Positions 18,690 to 20,558 of a DNA stretch of 20,558 bases are shown here, in pieces. The notes below the pieces were generated by a model. The model was not told where the DNA came from and searched no databases. It was given only the letters and a program-made list of their open reading frames with translations. The DNA is taken from the NCBI RefSeq assembly GCF_001556865.1, contig NZ_LSJY01000130.1:1-20558 (forward strand), written 5' to 3'. Each line of letters starts with the position of its first letter. Position 1 is the first letter of the stretch. This stretch comes from Sphingobium sp. CCH11-B1. GTDB taxonomy: Bacteria > Pseudomonadota > Alphaproteobacteria > Sphingomonadales > Sphingomonadaceae. Position numbers and translations under genes: made by a program.

Positions 18690-18773
18690 TCAGGCGCGCT
18701 CGCACAGCGCCGCATAGCCGAGCGTCGCGGCCAGCAAGCCCAGCGTCAGGGCGATCCAGTAAATGTCCTGCAT
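18690..18773 (-). CDS. Small membrane peptide heading the kdp operon, KdpF-like (27 aa)
   Basis: The 27-aa ORF starts [10 protein letters not shown] and ends GYAALCERA. It has one hydrophobic helix (about residues 4-23) and a short C-terminal ER motif. GGAG stands 8 nt before its ATG, and it ends 20 nt before kdpF with the same orientation. Aligned by eye with KdpF, it shares an acidic residue, an aromatic, ALT, GLL, a later AL/VL and ER at matching positions, so it may be a tandem duplicate or partner of KdpF. It could also be a leader peptide. Translation is supported by the ribosome site and operon position only. Confidence 0.6.
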   Translation of the reverse strand: MQDIYWIALTLGLLAATLGYAALCERA

Positions 18774-18783
18774 GTCATCGTCT

Positions 18784-18801
18784 CCGCGGGCGGCGCCGCG
18801 G
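18784..18801 (-). promoter_or_regulatory. GC hairpin overlapping the first ribosome site of the kdp operon
   Basis: CCGCGG, six bases, CCGCGG makes a perfect 6-bp stem. Its 3' arm on the minus-strand transcript overlaps two bases of the GGAG ribosome site of the 27-aa ORF. It could reduce translation of the leader gene; this is a structural reading only. Confidence 0.3.
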
Positions 18802-19043
18802 TTGTGCGGCCGATTCCCGTGCCGCGTGGTAATTAGGCCAGGGCGTCATTTATTTTCGAGAGACAGGACATGCCGGCCGCATAGTATTTGCATATGATTG
18901 GACGTAAAATCCCGTCCCTGCAGACGCCGGATCGCCGCGATGCCGTCGTCAAAGCGATTGCGCTATCCGGCTGATAGCTGTATCGCCCGCGCCATGGGGG
19001 GGGCCGGCAACGACCCTCGACGAGGGGGGGCTGTGTCATTCCG
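18802..19043. promoter_or_regulatory. Divergent control region between kdp and DUF2946 genes
   Basis: The gap between the 27-aa ORF and the DUF2946 gene should hold the kdp promoter and KdpE sites. An AT-rich patch (about 18831-18910, including TTTATTTTC and GTATTTGCATATGATTG) stands out from the GC-rich surroundings and is the likeliest place. I could not pick -35/-10 boxes with proper spacing in either direction. The right part holds two G-runs (18996-19003 and 19024-19030) and a small CCCTC-GAC-GAGGG hairpin (19014-19026). Confidence 0.35.
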
Positions 19044-19439
19044 ATGAACGACCGGATCAGGCGATCGCGCGGGGCGAAGGGGCTTTTCGCCCTGCTGCTG
19101 CTGTGCGCACTCGCGATCCGGGTGGCGATCCCGACCGGCTTCATGCCGACCCTTAGCGTCCACGGCCTCGTCATCACCCTTTGCACCGGGCAGGGAGCGG
19201 TCAAGGCCGTGCTGCCCATCGAAAAGCAAGGTGACTTGCCGGATCACCAAAGCAAGGCGGGCGAATGCGCCTTCGCCGTGGGTCTTGGCGGCGGGCTGAT
19301 CGCTCCGCCGGCAACACCGATGCCCGCCTTGGTGCCGGCATTGCCACTGCTGATCGCCAGTCGCGCGATCGCGAACCTTACCGTCCACCGCCTCGCCGCG
19401 CCACCTCCCCCGGCGCAAGCCCCGCCCGCGCGCCTGTAG
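19044..19439 (+). CDS. DUF2946 family protein
   Basis: This 131-aa protein has a basic start (MNDRIRRSRGAKG), a hydrophobic helix (about 13-30), then AIPTGFMPTLSVHG and LVITLCTGQG, which are typical of DUF2946. Cys47, His68 and Cys75 (GECAFAVG) are the family's conserved Cys/His positions and may bind a metal. The C-terminus is proline-rich (APPPPAQAPPARL). Family members often stand beside TonB receptors and PepSY proteins in copper- or metal-related clusters, and a PepSY gene follows here. The function is not known. A G-rich tract upstream (19024-19030) is the only possible ribosome site. Confidence 0.8.
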   Translation: MNDRIRRSRGAKGLFALLLLCALAIRVAIPTGFMPTLSVHGLVITLCTGQGAVKAVLPIEKQGDLPDHQSKAGECAFAVGLGGGLIAPPATPMPALVPALPLLIASRAIANLTVHRLAAPPPPAQAPPARL

Positions 19440-19450
19440 AGCACAGCCGC

Positions 19451-19533
19451 GCGGCAGACAAACTACGCTCGTTTGCCGCAGGATAGCCTGTGGGTCACCC
19501 CTGCAGGCTTGCCGCCAGTCCCGGACGGGACTG
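19451..19533 (+). other. Three consecutive hairpins in the leader of the PepSY gene
   Basis: Three stems lie within 83 nt. First, GCGGCA...TGCCGC with inner AAC/GTT and a 4-nt bulge (19451-19479). Second, GCCTG...CAGGC with inner GGG/CCC (19486-19508). Third, perfect CAGTCCC-GGAC-GGGACTG (19516-19533). AGGGAAACGAG follows. This could be a structured leader, an attenuator, or a terminator for the DUF2946 gene. No known riboswitch consensus was matched. Confidence 0.4.
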
Positions 19534-19552
19534 AGGGAAACGAGTTATCATC

Positions 19553-19615
19553 ATGCCAATATATTCGCGGGGCCGACCGGCCCTGATCGTTCCGCCTTGC
19601 CGGGGCGACGCCTGA
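19553..19615 (+). CDS. Possible 20-aa leader ORF before the PepSY gene
   Basis: ATG at 19553 opens MPIYSRGRPA and closes with TGA at 19613-19615, one base before the PepSY ATG (TGA-C-ATG). GAGGG with AACGAG stands upstream. It could couple translation of the PepSY gene, whose own ribosome site is weak. There is no similarity to support it, so confidence is low. Confidence 0.25.
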   Translation: MPIYSRGRPALIVPPCRGDA

Positions 19616-19616
19616 C

Positions 19617-20558
19617 ATGGGGTCTCGCACGCGCACGACGCTGCGGCGGGTCCATATGTGGCTCGGCCTTGGGACAGGGCTGTTGTTCGTCCTGCTGGGC
19701 CTCACCGGATCGGCGCTGGTCTTCTATCAGGAAATCGACGTCCTGCTACATCCCCGGATCCGGGTGGAAGCCGCTTCACCTGCGCCCGGCTGGTCCTCAC
19801 CGGTCTGGGATCGCGCGCTCGCCACCGTTCGCGCCCATTGGCCCGCCGACGCCGGACAGTGGCGGTTTGAAGCTACCGGCGCACGCGGCCCCATCGCCGC
19901 GCGCCACTATCCCGGCGGCCCGCCCGGCAGTCATATGAGCGAGCGCATGATGGTCTGGCTATCGCCGGACGGCAGCCAGGTCCTACGCCAGGATCGCTGG
20001 GGCGATTATGCGATGAGCTGGATCTACGAACTGCATATGGACCTGCTGTCGGGAGAGATGGGCCACAGTATCGTGGGATGGTCCGGCCTGCTGCTCTTGC
20101 TGCTGCTGTTCAGTGGCCTGGCGGCCTGGTGGCCCCGGGGCAGTTGGCGCAAGGCGACCGGCTTCAAGCGCGGTGCTGCGCCGATCCGGCGGCTGTACGA
20201 CATCCACAAGCTCGTCGGCCTGTCCGCGCTTCCGCTGTTGATACTCTTCGCCGTCACTGGGTTCATGCTCGCGCTGCCCACCCTCAGCGACCGGATGCTC
20301 GCGCATGTGGCGGGACCGCTCGATATCCAGCCGGTCACGCGATCTACCCCACGCCCCGGCGCACCTGTCCCGCTCGCAGTCGCGCTTGCAGCGGGTCATC
20401 GCGCGTTGCCCGATGCGCGCCTTGCCTGGATAGAGGTACCACCGCCCGGGCCAGGCGTCATCCGCTTGCGGGTGCAGGTGCCGGGCGATCCAAGCCGCCG
20501 CTTTCCGCACAGCTACATCCAGGTCGATCAATATAGTAGCGCGGTGCTGGCGGTGTTC
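19617..20558 (+). CDS. PepSY-associated membrane protein (PiuB-like), 3' end outside window
   Basis: The first 314 residues are open to the window end. Membrane helix 1 follows HMWLGLGTGLLFVLLGLTG (about 13-37). A periplasmic PepSY-like domain comes next, then ELHMDLLSGEMGHSIVGWSG leading into helix 2 (about 152-172, ending AAWWPRG). DIHKLVGLSALPLLILFAVTG is helix 3 (about 195-220). The LHxDL...G and HK-GL motifs are those of PepSY_TM proteins, which in family members are linked to iron-siderophore reduction or metal uptake beside TonB receptors. The start is at ATG 19617, with only a weak GGGGCGAC upstream. A fourth helix probably lies beyond the window. Confidence 0.85.
   Translation, partial: MGSRTRTTLRRVHMWLGLGTGLLFVLLGLTGSALVFYQEIDVLLHPRIRVEAASPAPGWSSPVWDRALATVRAHWPADAGQWRFEATGARGPIAARHYPGGPPGSHMSERMMVWLSPDGSQVLRQDRWGDYAMSWIYELHMDLLSGEMGHSIVGWSGLLLLLLLFSGLAAWWPRGSWRKATGFKRGAAPIRRLYDIHKLVGLSALPLLILFAVTGFMLALPTLSDRMLAHVAGPLDIQPVTRSTPRPGAPVPLAVALAAGHRALPDARLAWIEVPPPGPGVIRLRVQVPGDPSRRFPHSYIQVDQYSSAVLAVF

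Noticed and set aside
18833..19219. Minus-strand open frame of 128 codons across the kdp/DUF2946 gap
   Set aside because: It runs through the regulatory gap and opposite DUF2946, has no ribosome site and no recognisable motif.
19440..19616. Cobalamin riboswitch before the PepSY gene
   Set aside because: GCC-CAG and GGGAA elements are faintly similar, but the conserved core (GGTG-GAATCC and CCCGCAACTGT) is missing.

Overview
The window is GC-rich and reads like a sphingomonad-type alphaproteobacterium (Sphingobium, Sphingomonas or Novosphingobium). This placement is inferred from the density of TonB-dependent receptors, the secreted hydrolases, a DUF2946/PepSY pair and a complete kdp operon. 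It cannot be fixed to a genus by reading alone.

Layout. Positions 1-142 are the end of an insertion sequence (IS21-like by its tandem terminal repeats). It has cut off the 5' part of an alpha-amino acid ester hydrolase gene (143-1804). Next, on the minus strand, is a tightly overlapping ABC-2 operon: an ATPase (5266-4529) followed by two DUF3526/NosY-like permeases (4532-3090 and 3093-1843). Divergent from it are two stop/start-overlapping TonB-dependent receptors (5424-7511 and 7508-9427), then a secreted CE1-type esterase (9605-10798). A perfect 19-bp palindrome lies in the divergent promoter region.

From 18773 down to 10829 on the minus strand is an unbroken potassium-uptake operon: a 27-aa membrane micropeptide, kdpF, kdpA, kdpB, kdpC, kdpD and kdpE. 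A hairpin at 10811-10832 lies between the convergent esterase and kdpE genes. The 27-aa ORF aligns by eye with KdpF and may be a second KdpF-like subunit.

Divergent from kdp is a DUF2946 gene (19044-19439), a structured 177-bp gap with three hairpins and a possible 20-aa leader ORF, and a PepSY-associated membrane protein that runs off the window end.

How the genes may work together. The two receptors, the ABC-2 exporter-like complex and the two exported hydrolases form a plausible envelope module for importing, processing and moving one class of small molecule, perhaps a xenosiderophore or antibiotic-like ester/amide. This is inference. The IS insertion would have removed one enzyme of that module in this strain. 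The Kdp genes encode the high-affinity K+ ATPase and its own two-component control. The most interesting points are the IS-truncated acylase, the receptor/ABC-2/hydrolase module with its palindrome, and the extra micropeptide heading the kdp operon.
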